32,169 nt of DNA from Deltaproteobacteria bacterium (GTDB lineage: Bacteria; Desulfobacterota; Desulfobacteria; Desulfobacterales; JAUVGT01): assembly GCA_030593645.1 (NCBI GenBank), contig JAUVGT010000002.1, positions 1 to 32,169 on the forward strand, in the 5' to 3' direction. Positions 1 to 7,334 of the stretch are shown one piece after another. Position 1 is the first letter of the stretch; each line of letters begins with the position of its first letter. The translations under genes and the position numbers were made by a program. The notes below the pieces were generated by a model that made no database searches, was not told the origin of the DNA, and worked only from the letters and a program-made list of their open reading frames with translations.

Positions 1-1471
1 CCCATCTGCCGTTGATATAGACCAGCGCCCAGGCATGCGCGTGGCGGTCCCTGACAATATACCTGTTCTCGAATTTACTGAATTCATGGATCGAGTATCC
101 TTTTGAATAGCGCGCCGGCATGCCGGCAGTGCGAAGAAGAAGTATTGAAGCCGTGGCAAAAAACTCACAATGTCCTTTTCTGGAGTTGGTTAAAAATTTT
201 GCAATCGGTGTCCCTTTATCATTATCTTTACCCTGAACAAGAGAGTATTTAAACCGGTCTTTAAAAAACTTTTCCACACTGTTCAGAATTTTTTGAGGGG
301 ATTTCCCGTTGAGTTTAAGCTCTTTCGCGATCCTGTTTAAGACCGGTTTTTCACTTTCCGGCACAAGCAGATCATGCGCGTTCGGTGGACCGGCAGTCGG
401 GACTGATGGATCGAAACTCACATCATAAACCGCCAACCCCGGTCCGCCTTCAACTTTTACAGTCCCGAACCTGTTTCTTTCCATGTTGATGACTTGCAGT
501 TTTTCTACTTTGAAAACACCCCGGGGCAGTTTTAAAAGCCCCTCTCCCTTATTCAGGTAGGAAAAAACCGTAAACCTGCTGCTTGGTTCCGGCCCTTCTG
601 AAAAATTCCAGCTGGTCTGGTTTTTGTCCGGCTGTATTAATACAAAACCGGGCTCCGCGCTAATCCACCTGGAATAATTATATATATTATAACCCGCTTC
701 CTGGAGAAGCAGTGGAAATACTTCTGTATTATCAGTACTTACCCTGAAGATAATCCTGCTTGACGGTTTCAGCGCTCCGATATCCCCAATCGCCGTCTTT
801 GTCTGGAACGGATCCGTTTCACCCTGCCTGAACTTACTGAACCATTCCAGATCTCTTCCTTCCAGGTAGAGCTGCAGCCGGTTAAGCTTCTCATATCCGA
901 CTGCACCGATAACACCTGCCAGAGCCATAAGCATTAAAAATAATGCGATTGAAAACCTTTTTGACCTTACAAACCAAAGCAGGGGAATCGCAAACAAAAG
1001 GAGACCCGCGTAATAATATCCATCCATTACATTGGCTACCCCTGCCGAAAGCACACAAACAGCATAATATGGATACGACAGGTTAAGTCTGATCTGTTTT
1101 TTATTCTTCGCAATCACGTCCTTTTTCTTCCTCCGGAGTGTGAAAAAAAGGGCGCTGATATCCAACTTCTCCCGGGTGGAATATCTCTGCACAATTAAGA
1201 GCGGAAACAAGATCATCGGCAGCCACTGGAGAAGAACCAGGATGATATTGGCAGACCTGTCCCTGACAATCAGGTAGGCGAGCAGTATGATAAAAAGGAG
1301 TGTGCAAAGATCTGAGATACGCCTGAAATCATGATCAGACAGGTCCCACCTGATACTGACAAAGCGGGCTCCTTCATAAAGCAGGAGCATGATTCCCGCC
1401 AGTACCAGCAGTCCGGTATACCAGCCCCAGAAAAGAAGTGAAGCACCGAGGAGAAAAAATGGTGTCTTCAT
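1..1471 (-). CDS. Membrane-anchored transglutaminase-like protein (TgpA type), 3' end cut by window edge
   Basis: I translated the minus strand from ATG 1471. The start overlaps the stop of the DUF58 gene (ATGA, 1468-1471), so the two are translationally coupled. The first ~165 residues contain about six hydrophobic segments, with charged loops such as RRKKKD. After a ~250-residue soluble region comes a transglutaminase core: the catalytic Cys lies in GHCEFFA (about residue 433) and the His in RHAHAWALVYINGRW near the window start. The third (Asp) residue would lie beyond the edge. This matches the DUF3488/TgpA-transglutaminase architecture, usually ~650-700 residues and linked to MoxR and DUF58 genes. 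Family members are thought to act on periplasmic or envelope proteins; the substrate here is unknown. Confidence 0.9.
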   Translation of the reverse strand, partial: MKTPFFLLGASLLFWGWYTGLLVLAGIMLLLYEGARFVSIRWDLSDHDFRRISDLCTLLFIILLAYLIVRDRSANIILVLLQWLPMILFPLLIVQRYSTREKLDISALFFTLRRKKKDVIAKNKKQIRLNLSYPYYAVCVLSAGVANVMDGYYYAGLLLFAIPLLWFVRSKRFSIALFLMLMALAGVIGAVGYEKLNRLQLYLEGRDLEWFSKFRQGETDPFQTKTAIGDIGALKPSSRIIFRVSTDNTEVFPLLLQEAGYNIYNYSRWISAEPGFVLIQPDKNQTSWNFSEGPEPSSRFTVFSYLNKGEGLLKLPRGVFKVEKLQVINMERNRFGTVKVEGGPGLAVYDVSFDPSVPTAGPPNAHDLLVPESEKPVLNRIAKELKLNGKSPQKILNSVEKFFKDRFKYSLVQGKDNDKGTPIAKFLTNSRKGHCEFFATASILLLRTAGMPARYSKGYSIHEFSKFENRYIVRDRHAHAWALVYINGRW

Positions 1472-2826
1472 AATTTCATCAGTCCTTCCTGGATTTTCCC
1501 CAGTTTCAACTCAAGAACGTTTCCAGGTTCATGTTTCATTGGCCACGGTTTAATTTTTTCTTTCGTTTTCCCGTTTCCCGTGATGACCATGGCAAGTACC
1601 GGGATCCCAAACCCTTTTAATAAATTGATAAAGTCTTCTCTTTCTTTATCCCAGGAAAGAAAAATGCATATGCATCCGCTTAAAAGATGCGCGCGGTTCA
1701 TCGTAACCGGTGTCAGGCTGCTAAACGGTTTATCTGTACATGGGATCACAGAGGCTAATATTTTAAGAATTTTATCGATATGTGAAATCCCCCTGCCCGA
1801 TGTAAAGCAGTATGCTTCAGTCCCGACAAACATAAGATCCAGAAGTGATTCCTGGGTCTGGATTGAAAAAGCAAAAGAAGCCGCGATCGATATCGCTTCT
1901 TCAAAAATATCGCTGGTACCGGTCTCCTGAAACGTATCCAGTATCAAAGCGTGCCGGACAAAAAATTCATCCTGGTATTCCTTTACAACCGGCTTCCCGG
2001 TTTTTGCCCAGCTCTTCCAATGAAACCGTCTTATGGGATCACCCGGACGGTAATCCCTCAAAGATGTGAACTCCTCAGAATCCCCTATGGAAGAAGCCAG
2101 GGCCACACCGCCTGTCTGATATTTCCTTGTTCCGGAAAGCCCAACAGGCGGAAGCATATATCGTTTCGGAAGTATCAGCAAAGATTTCGGGAGCGGTATG
2201 GTGGTACAGGAATTGAACAGCCCAAGCGGATCAGGACGTGCGATGGTCAGGGCGGTCAGTTTAATCACCCCCCTGTTGGGCGGAACAAATTTAACAGTGA
2301 CATCACAACTGCCGCCGGGTTCAACCGCCGGCAGTTCAGATCCCTTTGATTCTGTATTCTGCTTTCTTGATATCAGCCAGAGCCACCTGTAATACCCAAA
2401 AGTCCGGTCATAAAGATTGCGTTTATTTTCATCCGGTTCGGGTGTATTGATAAATTCTTTAAAACCGGGCAGCGGGTCTTCAAAATTTTCAAAAAGCAAT
2501 AGTCCTTTTTGAACTTTACCGGTATTATTTTTTATGGTGATACGATATTCAACGATCTCCCCTGCCGTACCAAATCTGGGAAGTACCCTTACACCGGTAA
2601 ACCGGAAACGAAAAAAAAGACTTGATACCATGGAAACCGCAAGCAGGGATAAAAAAAAAGTAAACGCCTGGTATACCAATGTCCGTTTGGTATCGACCCC
2701 AACCACGGCGGATGCCGCAAGGCAGATTAAAACAAACACACCGGCCATGGTAAATCGACGCAGGAACCATTTCTTTACCCGGTAAATGTTACGATATGTT
2801 CGATATAAGACGCGTTTGATGATCAA
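1468..2826 (-). CDS. DUF58 domain protein (MoxR-associated)
   Basis: 452 residues. Two hydrophobic segments near the N-terminus (about residues 27-62) are followed by a beta-rich region and then the DUF58 signature RDYRPGDPIRRFHWKSWAKT in the middle of the protein. The C-terminal half resembles a degenerate von Willebrand A-type fold, as in other DUF58 proteins. The start is TTG at 2826. I accept it because AGAGG sits 7 nt upstream and no ATG lies near that point. It stands between a MoxR ATPase and a transglutaminase, the classic three-gene arrangement. The exact role is not established in this family; an adaptor or chaperone-linked function with MoxR is the usual proposal. Confidence 0.9.
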   Translation of the reverse strand: MIIKRVLYRTYRNIYRVKKWFLRRFTMAGVFVLICLAASAVVGVDTKRTLVYQAFTFFLSLLAVSMVSSLFFRFRFTGVRVLPRFGTAGEIVEYRITIKNNTGKVQKGLLLFENFEDPLPGFKEFINTPEPDENKRNLYDRTFGYYRWLWLISRKQNTESKGSELPAVEPGGSCDVTVKFVPPNRGVIKLTALTIARPDPLGLFNSCTTIPLPKSLLILPKRYMLPPVGLSGTRKYQTGGVALASSIGDSEEFTSLRDYRPGDPIRRFHWKSWAKTGKPVVKEYQDEFFVRHALILDTFQETGTSDIFEEAISIAASFAFSIQTQESLLDLMFVGTEAYCFTSGRGISHIDKILKILASVIPCTDKPFSSLTPVTMNRAHLLSGCICIFLSWDKEREDFINLLKGFGIPVLAMVITGNGKTKEKIKPWPMKHEPGNVLELKLGKIQEGLMKL

Positions 2827-2893
2827 TGGATTTCCTCTGTGATCTCTGAGCCTCTGTGAGAAATTTATCTTTTTTGCCTCTCTTTTGTCATTT

Positions 2894-3856
2894 TCATGAG
2901 GGAACTTTCACAGATTCAAGGATATCTTTCACAATCCTTTCCGCGGTGCGTCCGGAGAAACGCGCCTGGGGATCCATGACGATCCTGTGAGCCACCACAG
3001 GTATCGTTATTTCCTGAACATGCTCCGGTGTAACGAATCCGTTCCCGTCAAACAATGCCAGGGCCTGGGACACTTTCATCAGAGCGAGAGATGCCCTGGG
3101 GCTGGCTCCTAGCTCAACCCCGTCCATTGTCCGGGTCGCGTCCACGATATCAACAATATAGCGTTTCATCTCAGCACTGATCCGCACCTGTTTCACCTGC
3201 TGTTTTAATTCATTCACATCCTCGATTGTCACGCATGCTTTAATCTTATCTACCGGGTGATCCTGAAGCTGGTCCGTCAAAATGGTGACTTCATCATCCG
3301 GTGACACATAACCAAGACTAAACTGCAACGCAAACCGGTCCATCTGTGCTTCCGGCAGCGGGTATGTCCCGCGGGACTCAACCGGGTTTTGAGTGGCGAC
3401 CACAAAAAACAACTCCTCAAGCCTGTATCGCTTTCCGTCCACACTCACCTGTGATTCGCCCATAGCTTCAAGCAACGCGGACTGGGTTCTGGGTGACGCA
3501 CGGTTGATCTCATCTGCCAGCACGATATTGGCAAAAATCGGTCCTTCATGGAAATGAAATGATTGATCTTTCTGGTTAAAAACAGAAATACCGAGAATAT
3601 CCGATGGAAGCAAATCAGGTGTAAACTGAATACGCTTAAACTTCGCGTCAATCGAAAGTGTCAGAGCTTTTGCAAGCGTGGTTTTCCCGGTGCCCGGGTA
3701 ATCTTCCAAAAGCACATGGCCCCCTCCCGCAAAGGCCGCCAGTAATTTCCGAATCGATTCGGTCTGCCCCTTCATCACCTTTTCAATATTTTCCTTAATC
3801 TTCTGATAAATCTTCCTGCCCGATGTACTGCCGTTTCCATTTTTTGTATTATCCAT
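2894..3856 (-). CDS. MoxR-family AAA+ ATPase
   Basis: 320 residues, the normal length for the family. Walker A is DYPGTGKTTLAKA near residue 55. Walker B with the adjoining sensor region is VLADEINRASPRTQSALLEA near residue 115. ATQNP (sensor 1) and a C-terminal AAA lid are also visible. MoxR ATPases act as chaperone-like factors for metal-cofactor insertion or assembly of secreted or membrane complexes. ATG 3856 is preceded by AGGGTG. This is the first gene of a minus-strand operon with DUF58 and transglutaminase genes, separated from DUF58 by 67 nt. I could not identify a promoter; the upstream region holds a repeat element. Confidence 0.93.
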   Translation of the reverse strand: MDNTKNGNGSTSGRKIYQKIKENIEKVMKGQTESIRKLLAAFAGGGHVLLEDYPGTGKTTLAKALTLSIDAKFKRIQFTPDLLPSDILGISVFNQKDQSFHFHEGPIFANIVLADEINRASPRTQSALLEAMGESQVSVDGKRYRLEELFFVVATQNPVESRGTYPLPEAQMDRFALQFSLGYVSPDDEVTILTDQLQDHPVDKIKACVTIEDVNELKQQVKQVRISAEMKRYIVDIVDATRTMDGVELGASPRASLALMKVSQALALFDGNGFVTPEHVQEITIPVVAHRIVMDPQARFSGRTAERIVKDILESVKVPS

Positions 3857-3943
3857 GTGATTTCACCCTGTTATCGGCCAACCTGGACGATAATGGCTTG
3901 CCTGTTGAATTGTAAATAACAATTTATCGGTTTCAGGTGCAAT

Positions 3944-4146
3944 ATTGACGGTTTCGTAAAAAGTCCAACTTCTGCGTTCCGCTGTGTTACGCTGCATTTT
4001 GCAATGATTCAACTCCCCTGTTAAATAAAAAAACAGTTTTAACAGGGCGGGTCCGATAAGTACACTTCATCATTACAAAAATTGCACGCCTTGAATTTGA
4101 ACTCTTTACGAAACCGTCTAATCGGACTTTTTACGAGTTCATCAAT
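3944..4146 (-). repeat. MITE-like palindromic element, copy 1 (inverted relative to copies 2 and 3)
   Basis: The ends are imperfect inverted repeats: GACGGTTTCGTAAAAAGTCC on the left and a GGACTTTTTACGAG end on the right. Reverse-complemented, it aligns along nearly its whole length with 30744-30900 and 32032-32169. This copy is longer (203 bp versus 157 bp) because of a 37-bp hairpin insertion at 4014-4050 and about 10 extra bases near 3980. It has no coding capacity. The flanks read AATATT on both sides, which may be a target duplication or part of the terminal repeat. A non-autonomous, hairpin-forming mobile element is the best description. Confidence 0.8.
4014..4050. repeat. Nested 37-bp hairpin insertion inside repeat copy 1
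   Basis: Copies 2 and 3 lack these bases. The insertion contains a perfect 10-bp inverted repeat, CCCTGTTAAA (4016-4025) and TTTAACAGGG (4038-4047), with a 12-nt A-rich loop. It could be a second, smaller palindromic element, or a remnant of another insertion into the first. Confidence 0.7.
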
Positions 4147-4368
4147 ATTCGGTATTCAAATCCTCCAATCACCTGTAGGGGTGGATCCCAGATACGCACT
4201 ATTAATTACAGAGATCTGACTCGATGGGAGGTTTCGAAATCACTGTTAACCTTATCACACAATGAACATTCAGCCAAAGTTTTTCACGGTTTGGTGGAAC
4301 CCGGAGGCGCAAAAAACAGTTCAATGGTTATTGCATACTTGACAGCCATTGCACATGCCGTGGACTAA
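4141..4368 (+). pseudogene. C-terminal remnant of an unidentified ORF cut by repeat copy 1
   Basis: A frame open from inside the repeat element runs to TAA 4366-4368. It encodes a plausible, non-repetitive protein end including HGLVEPGGAKNSSMVIAYL and AIAHAVD. There is no ATG before position 4324, so any real start was lost or lay where the repeat now stands. Its last codons overlap the ATG of the radical SAM fragment (4355), an arrangement typical of a coupled gene pair. I do not recognise the family. It may still be chance coding. Confidence 0.3.
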
Positions 4369-4516
4369 TTTGGATATTGCCTTTTTCTGGTCCGAGATCA
4401 CCCACCGCTGTAGTTTAGATTGCGATTACTGTTACCAGAATAATCTCCCCAATAGTGACAAAGATATTTCTCAACTGGAAAAGAAAATACAGACTCAGGT
4501 TCACCCACGGCCATAG
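4355..4516 (+). pseudogene. Radical SAM enzyme, N-terminal fragment (53 codons)
   Basis: ATG 4355 opens a frame reading MPWTNLDIAFFWSEITHRC and continuing SLDCDYCYQN before TAG 4514-4516. The Cys residues form CxxxCxxC, the [4Fe-4S]/S-adenosylmethionine site, in a sequence context (EITHRCSLDCDYCYQ) typical of radical SAM enzymes, many of which mature peptides or cofactors. A whole enzyme needs about 300 more residues and none are found downstream: the next open sequence is of another kind and in another frame. This is therefore a truncated relic. No strong ribosome site precedes it. Confidence 0.6.
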
Positions 4517-5045
4517 AAAATCGTAAGGAAAAAGATCTTTGGTTTAAGTGCCGTGAAGATCTTCTAATAGAAAAAATATCTGTTCGGTTCAGTAACTTGA
4601 CCCTGGAAGATGGTTTTAAACGAATTTTATCTCCCATGAATTATAGTTTTATATTTAACAGCAACAGGCAACTCGAAGGAATAGTCATTATAGGTAAAAC
4701 ATCAGGCAAATCGGATATTTCTTCTTCATCCTCGAAAATCATTAAAAATCCGGTAAAGCCGACAACCGGGTCAATGGATACTGCCCAGCGGCAACCTGAT
4801 GCGTCAGGGGTCAAGAAGAATACACACCCGGAGGTGAGGTTAAATCCACTGTTGATAATACCAAAGCATTTACTGTGGTTAAAAACAGTCCACCCCCCGG
4901 AGGAAATAACGATAAAACCCCTCAAGACTTATCAAGCTTTACAATCGTCAAGAATAGTTCGCCCCCAGGCGGTGCAATAAAGAAAACTAAGAAAAAGAAG
5001 TTGAACTTTGTAGTAATTAAAAACAGTCCACCTCCTGGAGAATAG
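4459..5045 (+). pseudogene. Frameshifted gene: STN-like alpha/beta segment plus 23-residue tandem repeats
   Basis: The frame is open from 4459 (first ATG 4636) and reads through a short alpha/beta segment. LTLEDGFKRILSPMNYSFIF followed by GRQ-like turn residues and GIVIIGK resembles secretin/TonB short N-terminal (STN-type) domains. It then enters a repetitive Pro/Gly/Lys/Asn tail. Near 4825 the repeats jump from frame 1 to frame 3, and restoring one lost base (ca to cca) rebuilds a unit reading VKKNTPPGG. Frame 3 then stays open to TAG 5043-5045. The likely ancestral product has an STN-like domain followed by five repeats. The N-terminus is missing or scrambled, because the sequence upstream is the radical SAM fragment. 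A sequencing error could also explain the shift. Confidence 0.5.
4732..5042 (+). repeat. Five tandem 69-bp units encoding a 23-residue repeat
   Basis: The Gly-Gly (or Gly-Glu) codons recur at 4830, 4899, 4968 and 5037, exactly 69 nt apart. The conserved Lys codons are at 4744 and 4813 (frame 1) and at 4881, 4950 and 5019 (frame 3, one base out of register because of the shift). Unit cores read KIIKNPVKPTTG, GVKKNT(P)PGG, FTVVKNSPPPGG, FTIVKNSSPPGG and FVVIKNSPPPGE. The first unit is the most diverged. The inter-core spacers are polar and poorly conserved, while the core is conserved in protein more than in DNA. Confidence 0.8.
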
Positions 5046-5119
5046 TTAAGTCGGGTGCATTCCCTGCAACAAATTTTCTTACTCCGCCATCGGTCCCCGA
5101 GCCCTTTGGATCCAGATAT

Positions 5120-5701
5120 TTATTTCTCAATCTGCTTTTTGACACTATATAGGATATCTAATACTCTTTCCCGTATTTCCTTGATTTTGGGAGTCACTGC
5201 ACCCTTTACTATCAGTTCCACGGCAAAGTTTCCGATCCAAAGGTCAGGGAGCCACATTCTCTGGCCCATAGAAAACTCTTCATAGCTTGTAAATGAGATA
5301 TAAAGATCGATCCCGTCTTTTTCAGGATAGTATGATATGGTTTTTTCGGGAAAAGGTCTTTTTGCAGGGGACTGGGTTTTTCTTTTTGCGATCTCTTTTT
5401 CATATTCGGGGTTTGGCTTCTGCAAGATATTGTTTTGGTACCAGATGAGTGAAGTTGCGTATATGGCAGCACCCGCATTAAATTTTTTCAAATGCGGATA
5501 CTTTGGCTTAAGCTTTTCTATTTGATTGACAATATCGTTTATAGCTTTTTGCAGATCTTTTTCATCAAGAACTTTTTTTGAGTCCGGTTTCATGGGATCC
5601 TGCAGCTCGCTGGTGTTTGACTCATTGCCTTTGTTTTGCGCCATGACTGCCTCCACGAAGAAGCTGTTGAACATAAGTATGATGAGTAATACATATTTCA
5701 T
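5120..5701 (-). CDS. Secreted protein of unknown function
   Basis: 193 residues. The N-terminus MKYVLLIILMFNSFFVEAVM is a signal peptide, with likely cleavage after AVMA. The mature part starts with a polar Asn/Ser-rich linker, then a helix (KAINDIVNQIEKLKPKYPHL), a segment AGAAIYATSLIWYQ, and a C-terminal region with YYPEKDGIDLYISF and GNFAVELIVKG that looks beta-rich. I do not recognise a domain. ATG 5701 is preceded by AAAGGTG. It lies 93 nt downstream of alanine dehydrogenase on the same strand with no visible terminator, so it may be co-transcribed. There is no functional link I can defend. Confidence 0.7.
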   Translation of the reverse strand: MKYVLLIILMFNSFFVEAVMAQNKGNESNTSELQDPMKPDSKKVLDEKDLQKAINDIVNQIEKLKPKYPHLKKFNAGAAIYATSLIWYQNNILQKPNPEYEKEIAKRKTQSPAKRPFPEKTISYYPEKDGIDLYISFTSYEEFSMGQRMWLPDLWIGNFAVELIVKGAVTPKIKEIRERVLDILYSVKKQIEK

Positions 5702-5794
5702 AGTTTCACCTTTCAGTATGTATCAACCTGGATATGTTCGCATGATGGAAAGTATTAAAACACGAACTGCGAAAATAATTTAAAACCGTTTCAA

Positions 5795-6907
5795 TTAAAG
5801 AAGCTCATCGATCGGAGTATAATCAAGACCAAAAGCGTCAGAAACCCCTTTGTATGTTACTTTTCCATTGATCACATTGGCACCCAGTTTGATTTCTTTG
5901 TTTTCCTTCATGGCCTTTTTCCAGCCTTTGTTGGCAATTTCAACCGCGTAAGGGAGGGTCGCGTTGGTCAGAGCCATTGTGGAAGTCTTGGCTACAGCAC
6001 CGGGCATATTGGCCACACAATAATGGACCACACCGTCAACAGTATAAATGGGATCCCCGTGTGTGGTTGCCTTGGAGGTTTCAAAACATCCTCCCTGGTC
6101 AATAGCCACGTCAACCAGAATGGAACCGGGTTTCATTGTACTTAACATTTTTCGAGTCACCAGCTTGGGTGCTTTCGCGCCGGGAATCAGTACAGCACCG
6201 ACCACCACATCGGCTTTTGTAACCAGGTCCCTGATCACGGCCGGACTGGACATGAGCAAAAAGCAGTTACTCGGCATCACATCACTTAAATATCGAAGCC
6301 GGTCAAGATTCATATCCAGGAGATAGACCTTGGCGCCAAGGCCGCAGGCCATCTTTGCCGCGTTTACACCGACCACGCCGCCGCCGATCACAACCACTGT
6401 ACCTGAATCCACACCCGGTACACCACCCAAAAGAATACCGTGTCCGCCTTGAGCCATTTCCAGGTATTTTGCACCCTGTTGAATCGCCATACGTCCCGCG
6501 ACTTCACTCATCGGGGTCAGAAGAGGCAGTGAACCGTCAGTTTTTTGAATGGTTTCATAGGCAATATTGATTGAATTGCTTTTGATCAGAACGTCTGTCA
6601 ACTCCCTTGCCGCGGCCAAATGGAGATAGGTAAACACAATCTGGTTTTCCCTGATTAAATCATACTCCGCAGAAAGGGGTTCCTTAACATGCATGACCAT
6701 GTCTGAACGATCAAATATCTCTTTTGCGGTTTCAACCATTTCAGCACCGGCATCAACATATGCTTTGTCATCGAATCCGCTTCCTTTACCGGCGCTCACT
6801 TCAACAAGAAGCGTATGCCCGTTCTGCTTCATGACCTCTACCCCTATGGGTGTCATGCATACGCGATTTTCTTCGGTTTTAATTTCTTTCAGAATTCCTA
6901 CAATCAT
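5795..6907 (-). CDS. ald: Alanine dehydrogenase
   Basis: 370 residues, the usual size. It catalyses the reversible oxidative deamination of L-alanine to pyruvate and ammonium with NAD. The N-terminus [20 protein letters not shown], the catalytic-region segment [23 protein letters not shown] nearby, the Rossmann motif [15 protein letters not shown] and the closing [16 protein letters not shown] are all characteristic. I place the start at ATG 6907 rather than at the upstream in-frame ATG 6922, because GGAGGAAG lies just before 6907 and homologues begin MIVG. A sigma-54 promoter lies about 125 nt upstream and a sigma-54 activator gene beyond it. In this setting it probably serves alanine catabolism for energy or nitrogen. 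Confidence 0.96.
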   Translation of the reverse strand: MIVGILKEIKTEENRVCMTPIGVEVMKQNGHTLLVEVSAGKGSGFDDKAYVDAGAEMVETAKEIFDRSDMVMHVKEPLSAEYDLIRENQIVFTYLHLAAARELTDVLIKSNSINIAYETIQKTDGSLPLLTPMSEVAGRMAIQQGAKYLEMAQGGHGILLGGVPGVDSGTVVVIGGGVVGVNAAKMACGLGAKVYLLDMNLDRLRYLSDVMPSNCFLLMSSPAVIRDLVTKADVVVGAVLIPGAKAPKLVTRKMLSTMKPGSILVDVAIDQGGCFETSKATTHGDPIYTVDGVVHYCVANMPGAVAKTSTMALTNATLPYAVEIANKGWKKAMKENKEIKLGANVINGKVTYKGVSDAFGLDYTPIDELL

Positions 6908-7032
6908 TTTTCTTCCTCCCATGCAAAATTTCTAATTTAAATGTATCGATGAAATGATAAAAATATACTTTAAAACTGTCTTTTTACATCGCTTTCATTT
7001 ATCAGCAATCGTCATATAACCCCTCGTTTAGT

Positions 7033-7048
7033 AGCAATATCCATGCCA
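7033..7048 (-). promoter_or_regulatory. Sigma-54 (-24/-12) promoter of ald
   Basis: On the minus strand the sequence is TGGCATGGATATTGCT. It fits the RpoN consensus TGGCAYRN4TTGCW at every defined position with the obligatory GG-to-GC spacing. The start point would fall near 7021, giving an untranslated leader of about 115 nt before ald. The neighbouring gene encodes an activator with an intact GAFTGA loop. Confidence 0.8.
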
Positions 7049-7144
7049 TCGATACACCTCCATGATAATTAATAGTTTATCGGGAGATGCATTAAAAGAT
7101 TTGATTCATTTTTATATTTATTTACAGATAGTTATAGAATTTAC

Positions 7145-7174
7145 CCATTGATAGTGACTAAAGTAAATCGATGG
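7145..7174. promoter_or_regulatory. Candidate enhancer site for the sigma-54 activator
   Basis: CCATTGAT (7145-7152) and ATCGATGG (7167-7174) form an inverted repeat matching 7 of 8, extended weakly on the outside by TTTAC/GTTTA. It lies about 100 bp upstream of the -24 element, where enhancer-binding proteins usually bind. Assignment is by position and symmetry only. Confidence 0.35.
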
Positions 7175-7308
7175 TTTAACGCATGATAGAGGGGTTACTG
7201 AAGGAAGGGAATGGGTGATATCTGGCAAGAAAACAAACCACTATATCATTCATTTGAGACGTATCCGGTTGATTATAAAATAAATATTGCCAATGGTACG
7301 TTTTATTA

Positions 7309-7334
7309 CCACCGGTTCATTTTGTTTCCGGTGG
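7309..7334. repeat. Perfect stem-loop around the activator stop codon
   Basis: CCACCGG (7309-7315) pairs with CCGGTGG (7328-7334) across a 12-nt loop that contains the stop codon of the activator gene. There is no T-tract after it on either strand, so it is not a standard terminator. It could protect the 3' end of the mRNA. Confidence 0.4.

Noticed and set aside
4732-5042. CRISPR-like array (regular spacing of similar DNA)
   Set aside because: The 69-nt period is a multiple of three and conservation is at the protein level; the DNA units are not identical.
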